A stretch of 11,084 nucleotides of DNA from Candidatus Aerophobota bacterium (GTDB lineage Bacteria; Aerophobota; Aerophobia; Aerophobales; B3-G15). Made by a program: the position numbers and the translations under genes. Below the pieces are notes generated by a model. The model was given only the letters and a program-made list of their open reading frames with translations. It was not told the origin of the DNA and ran no database searches. Shown here piece after piece: positions 1-7,431 of this stretch (within the stretch, counting starts at the first letter, position 1; every line of letters begins with the position of its first letter). The stretch covers positions 1 to 11,084 of the forward strand of contig JAGGZA010000026.1 of assembly GCA_021162265.1 (NCBI GenBank). Reading direction: 5' to 3'.

Positions 1-1123
1 AAGAGAGGTGAACATCAATAAATTTATTCATGAAACCGGAAAAAGCAGTCTTGGGATTACCACTTAACTTTGCCACATACACATCAATTGTGGTTGACCC
101 GGATATAGAAAGAATGGTATCTGCCTCATTTGTCGCATCAATTATAGTATTTGTATTATTGATAACATTCACATTACTTTCATAGTGTAAATCTGTAACT
201 GATGCTCCAAGCCAAGGATCATATGATACATTGGTTGATACTTTATCCCCCGAGCCTGGACCATTTTCTCCAGGACCATCCTTTGCTCCCCACCAGTTAT
301 GTTTTGCATCAAAAGTTGCTTCACTCCACACACCATAAGTCAAGTTACCGGATATATTGTTATAGTAGCCAAAATTATTATCAGAATTCGAATCATTGTG
401 GATTCCACTGGGAAAAGTACTCTCGTTATTTGAAATGGTATTACCCAGTACCCTGTTGTTATCGGAGCTGGAAAAATAAATTCCATGACTGTTATTTGAA
501 ATATTATTTTTGAGTAAGGTATTATAATCGGAACTACCAAGGTAAATCCCGTAATTGCTTCCCGAAATATTGTTGCCTGTGATAGTAGCATTATTAGAAT
601 CATCAAGGAAAATTCCCTCATCAGTATTATTACTTACATTGTTACCGGAGACAGTTGTACCAGAGGTACTGTAAAGATAAATTCCTTTAGAGTTATTTGT
701 AACAGTATTATTTAAAATCTGACAATTGTTAACACTGTTAACCTTAATACCAGCAGCTGCATTTGTCGCACCTGATACTGTCAGACCACTGATTGTAACT
801 GAGGCAGCACTGATACAAAATACATCGGTTGACGAATCGCTGGCAGTAATAAGAGGCTGTGTGCCGGGTGATGCCTGAATGGTCAGGTTACTTACGTTGA
901 TGGTTACATTCTCTGTAACAGGATGGGTAACATCTCCTGATATCTGGATAGTATCGCCTGCTGATGCGGCATCAACAGCCTGCTGAATAGTGGCATAGGT
1001 TATCCCTTTGGTTATGTTCTCAATGCTAACAACATCTGCTGCTGCACCCTGGGTAAATCCTATAAGAACTCCAATTCCTATTATTCCCAATCCCAAGAAC
1101 CTCAATGATTTCAATTTAATCAT
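1..1123 (-). CDS. Secreted right-handed parallel beta-helix (NosD/PbH1-like) protein, 3' end cut by window edge
   Basis: The reading frame is open from an ATG at 1123 down to position 1, giving 374 codons with no stop, so the C-terminus lies outside the window. Residues 1-29 form a signal peptide: lysines and an arginine, then a Gly/Ile/Leu core, and a likely cut after GAAA. Residues 40-66 resemble the usual opening of secreted beta-helix proteins (ATIQQAVDAASAGDTI). Residues about 100-260 hold Asn/Ser/Gly-rich turns with a GIYL-type strand at 147, 170, 192 and 214, a 22-23 residue period typical of PbH1/NosD repeats. NWWG at 276-279 and DPWL at 302-305 match the block that often closes such domains. 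The protein is probably exported or surface-bound; its ligand is unknown and I see no catalytic signature. An in-frame ATG at 1165 would add 14 residues. The fold is fairly sure, the function is not. Confidence 0.87.
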   Translation of the reverse strand, partial: MIKLKSLRFLGLGIIGIGVLIGFTQGAAADVVSIENITKGITYATIQQAVDAASAGDTIQISGDVTHPVTENVTINVSNLTIQASPGTQPLITASDSSTDVFCISAASVTISGLTVSGATNAAAGIKVNSVNNCQILNNTVTNNSKGIYLYSTSGTTVSGNNVSNNTDEGIFLDDSNNATITGNNISGSNYGIYLGSSDYNTLLKNNISNNSHGIYFSSSDNNRVLGNTISNNESTFPSGIHNDSNSDNNFGYYNNISGNLTYGVWSEATFDAKHNWWGAKDGPGENGPGSGDKVSTNVSYDPWLGASVTDLHYESNVNVINNTNTIIDATNEADTILSISGSTTIDVYVAKLSGNPKTAFSGFMNKFIDVHLS

Positions 1124-1177
1124 TCCTACACTCCTTTTCACAATGGAGTAACTCAGCGCTGCCATACCTTACTCCTT
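1124..1177 (-). promoter_or_regulatory. Tandem ribosome binding sites and alternative starts of the beta-helix gene
   Basis: Two in-frame ATG codons, at 1165 and 1123, each have an AAGGAG site. One site is at 1172-1177, 6 nt before its ATG; the other is at 1131-1136, 7 nt before its ATG. The two initiation regions are nearly the same sequence (AAAAGGAGTAAGGTATG and AAAAGGAGTGTAGGAATG), which suggests a small local duplication. The downstream start gives a compact, normal signal peptide, so I chose it for the CDS. The upstream start adds MAALSYSIVKRSVG before the same hydrophobic core. Both may be used. Confidence 0.7.
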
Positions 1178-1450
1178 TTGTTTAACTTACTTATTTTTTA
1201 TGGTTAAAGTAGGTATTATTGTTGAATAACAACTTATGAAGTGCTCTTTGAGGGATACGAAAAATAAATCCATAAAAAAACCGACCCTTTTCCAGCACCT
1301 CATTTTACACACAGTGCTGTAGGGGGCCGGTTGCGTCACTGGATCCCTTCGCCCTGAGACGCCCACCTTCTAAGGCGAAGTTCCACTCCTCCCTTTCTCT
1401 CTGTTAACCCTTGTTTTAAAAGAATCCGTATTTTTGCAGTTATCAGGTTG
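1166..1450 (-). ncRNA. Structured 5' leader, candidate cis-regulatory RNA of unassigned class
   Basis: The promoter at 1457-1484 predicts a transcript start near 1450, leaving about 285 nt before the first possible ATG of the beta-helix gene. Reading along the minus strand, the leader has a 7-bp hairpin: CTTCGCC (1380-1374) with GGCGAAG (1353-1347). GCGTC in its loop (1362-1358) is complementary to GACGC just downstream (1337-1333), giving an H-type pseudoknot. An intrinsic terminator follows (1332-1274). About 108 AT-rich nt then lead to the tandem ribosome binding sites. A structured domain, then a terminator, then a gene is the layout of a transcriptional riboswitch. I recognise no known class. 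Termination inside the leader is inferred, as is the regulated gene. After the terminator there is only a weak hairpin (TTGTT/AACAA) and no convincing peptide. Confidence 0.6.
1274..1332 (-). terminator. Intrinsic terminator inside the beta-helix gene leader (probable attenuator)
   Basis: On the minus strand AACCGGCCC (1332-1324) pairs with GGGTCGGTT (1287-1279), nine pairs including one G-U. An internal loop then leads to an upper 6-bp stem, CAGCAC (1319-1314) with GTGCTG (1298-1293). The stem runs straight into seven T residues (1280-1274). This is a textbook rho-independent terminator, placed about 108 bp before the nearest start codon of the same-strand gene. It lies downstream of that gene's own promoter, so attenuation is the likely role. 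It could also stop read-through from the hisD operon, which has no clear terminator of its own. Confidence 0.85.
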
Positions 1451-1456
1451 GAATAA

Positions 1457-1484
1457 AATATACCTCACATAGTTATTTTGTCAA
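1457..1484 (-). promoter_or_regulatory. Sigma70-type promoter for the leader and beta-helix gene
   Basis: On the minus strand a perfect -35 box TTGACA (1484-1479) is followed after 16 bp by TATATT (1462-1457), a 5 of 6 match to TATAAT. It lies between the end of hisD and the structured leader and points at the beta-helix gene. AT-rich sequence lies upstream of the -35 box. The expected start site is near 1450. Confidence 0.72.
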
Positions 1485-1603
1485 GTTTACCGACATATCT
1501 TTTTAGAACCTTTGAAAAATGCTTTATATATCAAAATATATCAAAAATATCATCTTTAATATTAATATCATCTTTTAAAATAAAACTAAAACATGAAAAA
1601 AGC
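1485..1603. repeat. AT-rich spacer after hisD with short direct repeats
   Basis: The sequence is strongly AT-rich. TATATCAAAA occurs twice in perfect tandem (1527-1536 and 1537-1546). AATATCATCTTT occurs at 1546-1557 and again at 1564-1575, with an 18-bp offset. No gene is apparent. The repeats lie about 40-90 bp upstream of the -35 box of the minus-strand promoter, so they could be bent or UP-like DNA or a protein site. They may equally be chance in AT-rich DNA. No clear terminator for hisD is seen here; a T-run right after its stop has no proper stem. Confidence 0.5.
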
Positions 1604-2920
1604 TTACCTGCTAATCTTCCAACGACTCTCAATGGACTTCAGGTGAGCTTCAAATCCTTCCTGTAGAGCAATATTGGCTATATACTCTTTCATCTTTAAA
1701 AGGGTATCTGAAGAAAGTTTCTGGTAGGATATTCTCCTGAGGAAAGTGTCAACTGAAAGTCCTGATAAAAATCTTGCACTTCCACCTGTTGGTAAAATAT
1801 GATTGCACCCTGTAAAATAGTCTCCCGCAGCAACAGGTGAGAAAGGACCTAAAAAAACAGAGCCTGCGCTTTTTACAAGAGAAAGGACTTTATCAGGGTT
1901 TTCCGTCATAATTTCAAGATGCTCTGGAGCAAACTTATTGGCAAATTCTACTGCCTCTTCAATAGTATCTGCCAGAAAAATCAAACCATTTTTACCAAGA
2001 GAGGAGGTTATTATGTTTTTTCTCTGCGTAAATTCTTTCTCTTCCTTTATTTTACTGTAGACATCCCATGCCAGCTTATCTGAAGTGGTGACAAGAACGC
2101 TCCAGGATGCTTCATCGTGCTCTGCCTGAGCCAGCATATCCCATATAACGGATTGTAGAGGAGCAGAATCATCAGCTATAATTAACACCTCGCTTGGACC
2201 TGCAATACAGTCAATACCTATCTTACCAAGGCTTGCAAGATAAGCTTTAGCACAGGTAACATATATATTACCCGGACCTGCTATCACATCAACCCCGGGA
2301 ATAGTCTGCGTTCCGTAGGCAAGGGCAGCGATTGCCTGAACCCCTCCTGCATTTATAAGCACATCTGCACCGGCAATATGAGAAGCAACTATAACCTCGG
2401 GAGTGATTTCTCCATTGAAAGAAGGAGGACTGCAAACAATCACCTCTGACACACCAGCAAGTTTTGCAGGAATACATCCCATTATTGCAGTGGAAGGATA
2501 GCTTGCTTTTCCCCCGGGAACATATATCGCAGCCTTTTCTACAGGAGAAAAGAACTCTCCCAGAGTATAGCTACCAGAAAGATTCCTGGTGGTTGACCAG
2601 TTCTTCCTTATTTCTAATTGACTGCGATGAAACTCCTTTACCTGATGAGACATTTTCTCAAGGGATAAAACCAGAGAGGAAGGAACTTTTTTATAAGCTT
2701 TTTTAATTTTCTCCTTTGAGATAATTAAAGATTTTGGTGATAATCTTACCTTATCAAACTTTTCGGTAAAATTTAAAACAGCCTCATCTCCCTTCTCCTT
2801 TACCTCATTTATTACAGGAATTATCCTGGGAATAATTTCTTCAAATTGGAACCTAAACCTGTAAATAATCCTCTCATAGTCCTCTACGGAAAGGTCCTTC
2901 AGTCTTTTTGGTTTTTTCAA
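1604..2920 (-). CDS. hisD: Histidinol dehydrogenase
   Basis: This cytoplasmic enzyme does the last two steps of histidine synthesis, NAD-dependent oxidation of L-histidinol to L-histidine through the aldehyde. The 438 residues match the family's usual length of about 430. The expected metal ligands are present: Gln265 and His268 in AQAEHD, Asp367 in AAGDYF, and His426 near the C-terminus. The catalytic Glu333-His334 pair is in APEHLE. Other signatures are GPGNIYVTCAK (215-225) and AGPSEVLI (240-247). Translation starts at a TTG, with AAGGA placed 7 nt upstream; there is no better ATG near the expected N-terminus. It follows mtaB by 27 bp and closes the chaperone operon. No other his gene is in the window, so it sits apart from a histidine operon. 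Confidence 0.98.
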   Translation of the reverse strand: MKKPKRLKDLSVEDYERIIYRFRFQFEEIIPRIIPVINEVKEKGDEAVLNFTEKFDKVRLSPKSLIISKEKIKKAYKKVPSSLVLSLEKMSHQVKEFHRSQLEIRKNWSTTRNLSGSYTLGEFFSPVEKAAIYVPGGKASYPSTAIMGCIPAKLAGVSEVIVCSPPSFNGEITPEVIVASHIAGADVLINAGGVQAIAALAYGTQTIPGVDVIAGPGNIYVTCAKAYLASLGKIGIDCIAGPSEVLIIADDSAPLQSVIWDMLAQAEHDEASWSVLVTTSDKLAWDVYSKIKEEKEFTQRKNIITSSLGKNGLIFLADTIEEAVEFANKFAPEHLEIMTENPDKVLSLVKSAGSVFLGPFSPVAAGDYFTGCNHILPTGGSARFLSGLSVDTFLRRISYQKLSSDTLLKMKEYIANIALQEGFEAHLKSIESRWKISR

Positions 2921-2947
2921 GAAAGCTTCCTTATTAAAAATTTTTAC

Positions 2948-4228
2948 CTATTTAAGAACACTTCCCAGAGCGTATCCTCTTTCAGACCTGACAATCTCTA
3001 TTAAAGAAATTTTGCCCCTGAGCTTGTCTAAACTCTTACTTCCGCCACAGATTAATACTCTTATGTAATTGTGAGTATACCCCACAGGATAACCTGTATC
3101 AGGGTCATTCTTACTTTCAATTAAGACAGGAAGAGCTTTCCCAACAAATCTATATATAAAATTTTGAGAAAGGTTGAGAGCAAGTTCTTTGAGAGCTTTG
3201 CTCCTTTCTCTTTTCACCCCTTCCCGAACCTTTGGTCTCATCATGAAAGCGGGAGTTTCGGGACGAGGAGAAAAACGGAATATATGGAGCCGATGAAAAC
3301 CAACTTCTTTTACAAAGCGGAGAGTATTCTGGAAATTATTTTCCCTTTCTCCAGGAAAACCGATTATAATATCACCGGTTACCCCAAGCTCGGGTACTTT
3401 TTGTCTGAACTTATCTATTAACTCTTTAAGCCATGAAGTAGTATATCTTCTACCCATCTTTTTTAAAATCTCATCATCTCCACTTTGAAAGGAAAGGTGA
3501 AGATGGGGACAGATAAGGGGTGATGTAGCCATTAAATCTAAAAGACCTTCTGGTATAAGGTGAGGCTCCAGGGAACTTAACCTTATCCTTCCATCCTTAC
3601 CCATAGAGGGAATAATCTTTTCCAAAAGATTGGTTAAAGAAAAAGGTGAGTCAAAATCTCTTCCGTATAGGGCAAGATTAACTCCTGTAAGGACAACTTC
3701 TCTATAACCTGTATTATAAAGATTTTTAATCTCCCCAATGATTTCCTCAGGCTTTCTACTGCGAATTTTGCTACCTCGCACATAGGGAATTCTACAGTAA
3801 GTGCAAAACTGGTTACACCCATCCTCCACTTTAACAAAAGCTCTATCATGGTTGGAAAAACTGCGAATAGTAAAATCACCATTAAGTCTACTTTTTTGCA
3901 AAAGAAACCTGTCTATCTTTAACTTATCTACATTTTTTATTATCCTTATTTGAGGAAATTTCTGCATCATTATTTGAGGCTGGGCTTCAACAAGGCAACC
4001 TGTAACAATAACTTTTGCTAAGCTATTTTTTTTAAGTGCCTGTTTTATCATATATATAGACTTACGATCAGCCCCTGCAGTAACACTACAGGTATTTATG
4101 ATATATACATCAGCAAAGGAGGGAAAAGAAACAATCTCAAATCCTGCTCTTTCCAGTCTTTCCCTCATTACCTGAGTTTCATATTGATTAACCTTACATC
4201 CAACTGTTGCAAAAGCTACCCTTGTCAT
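2948..4228 (-). CDS. mtaB: tRNA threonylcarbamoyladenosine (t6A) methylthiotransferase MtaB
   Basis: This is a radical-SAM enzyme with two iron-sulfur clusters. It converts t6A37 to ms2t6A37 in tRNAs that read ANN codons, chiefly tRNA-Lys(UUU), and so helps decoding fidelity. The N-terminal UPF0004 domain has Cys11, Cys47 and Cys78 for the auxiliary cluster. The GCKVNQYET start fits MtaB better than MiaB or RimO. The radical-SAM motif CNQFCTYC places Cys138, Cys142 and Cys145 on the SAM-binding cluster. LSFQSGDDEILKKMGRRY (245-262) is the conserved methylthiotransferase block, and a TRAM-like RNA-binding tail covers about residues 360-426. At 426 residues it is full length. It follows dnaJ by 42 bp, with only a weak GGA-type ribosome site. 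The Bacillus subtilis counterpart (yqeV) also lies downstream of dnaJ. Confidence 0.95.
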   Translation of the reverse strand: MTRVAFATVGCKVNQYETQVMRERLERAGFEIVSFPSFADVYIINTCSVTAGADRKSIYMIKQALKKNSLAKVIVTGCLVEAQPQIMMQKFPQIRIIKNVDKLKIDRFLLQKSRLNGDFTIRSFSNHDRAFVKVEDGCNQFCTYCRIPYVRGSKIRSRKPEEIIGEIKNLYNTGYREVVLTGVNLALYGRDFDSPFSLTNLLEKIIPSMGKDGRIRLSSLEPHLIPEGLLDLMATSPLICPHLHLSFQSGDDEILKKMGRRYTTSWLKELIDKFRQKVPELGVTGDIIIGFPGERENNFQNTLRFVKEVGFHRLHIFRFSPRPETPAFMMRPKVREGVKRERSKALKELALNLSQNFIYRFVGKALPVLIESKNDPDTGYPVGYTHNYIRVLICGGSKSLDKLRGKISLIEIVRSERGYALGSVLK

Positions 4229-4270
4229 CGTTTGTCCGCTAAAGAGTAATTTACAAAAGGAAGGTCTTCT

Positions 4271-5443
4271 TTATTGTCCAAAAAGACCCCTGACTTTACG
4301 AAAAAACTCCTTTATCCTGGGCTGGCCTGTATCTCTACTAAGTTCATCAAATCTTTTAAGAAGCTGCTTCTGCTCTAAGCTAAGGTTAACTGGAGTCTCA
4401 ACATATACCTTTACCAGTTGGTCACCCCTTCCCGACGAATGAAGATGAGGAACCCCTTTACCTCGCAGGCGAAATATTTTACCACTTTGAGTCCCCGCAG
4501 GTATCTTAAGCTTAACCTTACCATCAAGAGTGGGCACTGAAATTTCTCCTCCCAAAGCAGCAAGAGCAAAACTTATAGGAACCTCCACTACTATATCATC
4601 TTCCCTTCTTGAAAAAAGAGGATGAGGTCTCACTCTTATGGAAACAAAAAGGTCCCCACTTGGACCACCTTCAATCCCTGCCTCTCCTTCTCCTCTTAAT
4701 CTTAGAGTGGTTCCATCGTTAACACCAGGGGGTATTTTTACCCTTATTTTTCTTGTCCTTCTCACTCTACCTGTACCCCGGCATTCACGGCAGGGATGAC
4801 GTATAATTGTTCCTCTTCCATGACACTGAGTACAGGTCCGGGTAAAAGAGAAAAAACCCTGTCTTGTCTGAATATACCCTGTTCCTCCACAGGCAGGGCA
4901 GGGTTCGGGCCGATATCCTGGCTCAACTCCCTGCCCACCACAGCGAGGACAGGTCTCATAGCGGGTAAGAGAAATCTCTTTTTCGGTTCCCTTCACTGCC
5001 TCTTCAAAATCTATCTCTAAATTGTACTGGAGAGATACTCCTGCTTGAGCTTTTCTGCTACGTGTGGTTGCACTTCCACCAAAAAGACCTCCAAAAATAT
5101 CCTCTCCAAAAATATCCTCCCTGCCAAACACCTCTTCAAATATCTTAAAGGGATCAAAATCAAAACCACCAAATCCACCATATGTAGTTCCTCCTGTACC
5201 TACTCCTGCCTCAAGTCCCGCATGACCGTACTGATCGTATATTTTTCTCTTTTCAGGGTCCGATAAAATTTTGTAAGCTTCAGCAACTTCTTTAAACTTC
5301 TCCTCAGCTTCCTTGGGATTATCAGGATTCCTATCCGGATGATACTTCACAGCAAGACGACGATATGCTCTTTTTATCTCTTCAGGAGAAGCATCCCTCG
5401 ACACTCCCAGAATTTCATAATAATCTTTTTTAGCCACTTGCAT
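4271..5443 (-). CDS. dnaJ: Chaperone protein DnaJ (Hsp40, type A)
   Basis: DnaJ delivers unfolded clients to DnaK and stimulates its ATPase in the cytoplasm. Residues 7-72 form the J domain with the essential HPD at 35-37. A Gly/Phe-rich region follows (about 80-123), including an odd internal echo, EDIFGEDIFGG. Four CxxCxGxG zinc motifs give Cys165/168, 182/185, 204/207 and 218/221, making two zinc centres. Two client-binding beta domains and the dimer tail complete 390 residues, so it is a full type A protein. The start is ambiguous. ATG at 5443 gives MQVAKKDYY, while GTG at 5437, two codons in, gives the more typical MAKKDYY and has GGTG upstream. It follows dnaK by 22 bp. Confidence 0.98.
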   Translation of the reverse strand: MQVAKKDYYEILGVSRDASPEEIKRAYRRLAVKYHPDRNPDNPKEAEEKFKEVAEAYKILSDPEKRKIYDQYGHAGLEAGVGTGGTTYGGFGGFDFDPFKIFEEVFGREDIFGEDIFGGLFGGSATTRSRKAQAGVSLQYNLEIDFEEAVKGTEKEISLTRYETCPRCGGQGVEPGYRPEPCPACGGTGYIQTRQGFFSFTRTCTQCHGRGTIIRHPCRECRGTGRVRRTRKIRVKIPPGVNDGTTLRLRGEGEAGIEGGPSGDLFVSIRVRPHPLFSRREDDIVVEVPISFALAALGGEISVPTLDGKVKLKIPAGTQSGKIFRLRGKGVPHLHSSGRGDQLVKVYVETPVNLSLEQKQLLKRFDELSRDTGQPRIKEFFRKVRGLFGQ

Positions 5444-5465
5444 TCACCACTTACCATATCCCTTA

Positions 5466-7397
5466 CTAATCTTCCACTTTATAATCAGCGTCAGTTATGT
5501 CTTCCTCTTTTCCTCCCTTTTCTCCTTCCTCTTTTTTCTGAGAACCAGTTGCTGCACCTTCCTGTCCCTGTTCCTGGGAGGCTTTTTGATACACAGCCTG
5601 ACCTAATTTCTGAGAAACCTGGCTGAGTTTTGTTATCTTGTCTCTTATCTCCTGGACATTCTCACCCTGCATAGCTTTCTTCAAATCATCAATTGCAGTC
5701 TGAATTTCTCCCCTCTCTGCATCACTAACCTTGTTCCCATACTCCTTAAGAGCCTTCTCTGTAGCGTAGATAATACTATCTGCCTGATTTCTCGCTTCAA
5801 TCAATTCTCTTTTTCTTCTATCCTCCTCAGCATGCTCCTCAGCCTCACGAATCATCCTTTCCTTTTCCTCCTCAGATAAAGCTCCCGTTTCCCTTATGGT
5901 AATACTCTGCTCCTTTCCTGTAGCCTTATCCTTGGCGCTTACATTTAGAATACCATTGGCATCTATATCAAAGGTAACCTCTATTTGAGGAACACCTCGG
6001 GGAGCAGGGGGAATCCCCACAAGCTGGAACCTCCCCAGGGTCCTATTATCCTTTGCCATAGGTCTTTCACCCTGTAAAACATGGATATCAACAGCCGTTT
6101 GATTATCATCAGCAGTGGTAAATATCTTACTGACCCGTGTAGGAATAGTGGTATTTCTCTCAATTAACTTGGTAAAAACACCACCAAGAGTCTCTATGCC
6201 CAGAGAAAGAGGAGTAACATCAAGGAGAAGTATATCTTTCACCTCTCCGGCAAGAACTCCTCCCTGGATAGCAGCACCTATAGCTACCACCTCATCAGGA
6301 TTCACTCCCTTGTGAGGTTCCCTGCCAAAAAATTGCTTAACCATCTCCTGAACCTTGGGCATCCGGGTCTGTCCTCCCACCAGAATCACCTCATCTATAT
6401 CAGAAGGCTTCAGTTTAGCATCATTAAGAGCCTGGCGGCACGGTTCAAGGGTTCTTTCAATAAGGTCTTCGGTAAGTTGCTCAAGCTTTGCTCTTGTCAA
6501 AGTCATACTAAGGTGTTTGGGCCCTGATTGATCAGCAGTTATGAAGGGGAGATTTATCTGTGTTTCCATAGTTGAAGAAAGCTCGCATTTGGCCTTCTCT
6601 GCTGCTTCCTTCAATCTCTGTAAAGCCATTCTATCCCTGCGAAGGTCTATACCATTCTCCTTCTGGAAACTATCAGCTATCCAGTCTATAATCCTCTGGT
6701 CAAAATCGTCTCCTCCAAGATATGTATCACCATTGGTAGCAAGAACTTCCACCACATTATCTCCAACCTCAAGAATGGAAATATCAAAAGTTCCTCCTCC
6801 AAGGTCATAAACAGCAATCTTCTTTTCCCCTTTCTTGTCAAGACCATAAGCCATAGCTGCAGCGGTAGGTTCATTTATTATACGCTCCACTTTAAGCCCG
6901 GCTATTGCTCCAGCGTCCTTAGTAGCCTGACGTTGGGAGTCATTAAAGTAAGCAGGCACAGTTATTACTGCCCTGGTTACCTCCTCTCCAAGATAATCCT
7001 CAGCAATCTGTTTCATCTTCTGCAAAATTCTTGCTGATATTTCCTGGGGCAAAAATGTTCCTCTATTAACCTTAACAGCAGCTCTTCCCTGAGAGTCTGA
7101 TACTATCTTATAAGAAACCCTCTTCTGAGCCTCACTTACCGCCTCCTCGTTGAATCTCCTACCTATAATCCTTTTAACAGAATAAATGGTATTCTCGGGA
7201 TTGGTTATAGCTTGCCTCTTGGCAGGACCACCAACAAGCATCTCTCCTTTATCAGTAAAAGCCACCACAGAAGGGGTAGTTCTTCCTCCTTCCTGATTAG
7301 GAATTACCTTGGGTTCATCTCCCTCCATAACAGCGACACAGGAATTGGTAGTGCCAAGATCTATGCCAATTATTTTATTACTAATTTTTTTCGCCAT
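5466..7397 (-). CDS. dnaK: Molecular chaperone DnaK (Hsp70)
   Basis: DnaK is the ATP-driven Hsp70 chaperone, working with DnaJ and GrpE on folding and stress recovery. The nucleotide-binding domain spans about residues 1-385, with phosphate-1 GIDLGTTNS (11-19), phosphate-2 DLGGGTFD (198-205) and the adenosine motif ILVGGQTRM (338-346). The interdomain linker DILLLDVTP is at 388-396. The substrate-binding domain and helical lid run to about 605, then a Gln/Glu/Gly/Lys-rich linker and the terminal DITDADYKVED. At 643 residues the length is normal. Residues about 81-105 form the insert seen in diderm bacteria but absent from Bacillus DnaK. Translation should be strong: a full AAGGAGGT site lies 5 nt before the ATG. 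grpE is 34 bp upstream. Confidence 0.99.
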   Translation of the reverse strand: MAKKISNKIIGIDLGTTNSCVAVMEGDEPKVIPNQEGGRTTPSVVAFTDKGEMLVGGPAKRQAITNPENTIYSVKRIIGRRFNEEAVSEAQKRVSYKIVSDSQGRAAVKVNRGTFLPQEISARILQKMKQIAEDYLGEEVTRAVITVPAYFNDSQRQATKDAGAIAGLKVERIINEPTAAAMAYGLDKKGEKKIAVYDLGGGTFDISILEVGDNVVEVLATNGDTYLGGDDFDQRIIDWIADSFQKENGIDLRRDRMALQRLKEAAEKAKCELSSTMETQINLPFITADQSGPKHLSMTLTRAKLEQLTEDLIERTLEPCRQALNDAKLKPSDIDEVILVGGQTRMPKVQEMVKQFFGREPHKGVNPDEVVAIGAAIQGGVLAGEVKDILLLDVTPLSLGIETLGGVFTKLIERNTTIPTRVSKIFTTADDNQTAVDIHVLQGERPMAKDNRTLGRFQLVGIPPAPRGVPQIEVTFDIDANGILNVSAKDKATGKEQSITIRETGALSEEEKERMIREAEEHAEEDRRKRELIEARNQADSIIYATEKALKEYGNKVSDAERGEIQTAIDDLKKAMQGENVQEIRDKITKLSQVSQKLGQAVYQKASQEQGQEGAATGSQKKEEGEKGGKEEDITDADYKVED

Positions 7398-7431
7398 TTA
7401 ATACCTCCTTTTGGTAGTTAAATGAGGTTAA
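7398..7431 (-). promoter_or_regulatory. Strong dnaK ribosome binding site in the grpE-dnaK gap
   Basis: The 34-bp gap between grpE and dnaK contains the full anti-16S match AAGGAGGT on the minus strand, 5 nt before the dnaK ATG. It is the best ribosome binding site in this operon, while grpE has only GAGGT with a longer spacer. This fits the higher DnaK level needed relative to its exchange factor. No terminator or separate promoter is visible here. Confidence 0.8.

Noticed and set aside
202..621. Short open frames on both strands inside the beta-helix gene
   Set aside because: They are out of frame with the signal peptide and the periodic repeats, which clearly mark the real minus-strand frame.
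1187..1273. 28-codon open frame just after the leader terminator (start ATG at 1273, minus strand)
   Set aside because: Its ATG abuts the terminator T-run, there is no ribosome binding site, and the peptide shows nothing recognisable.
1321..1360. Resemblance of the leader to the cyclic-di-GMP-I (GEMM) riboswitch through GACGCAA and GGCC words
   Set aside because: The expected GGGCAAACC arm, GNRA-capped hairpin and tetraloop receptor are not visible, so only a few bases match.
1590..1606. Terminator at the end of hisD
   Set aside because: A T-run follows the stop codon, but the only stem is about 3 bp, too weak to call.
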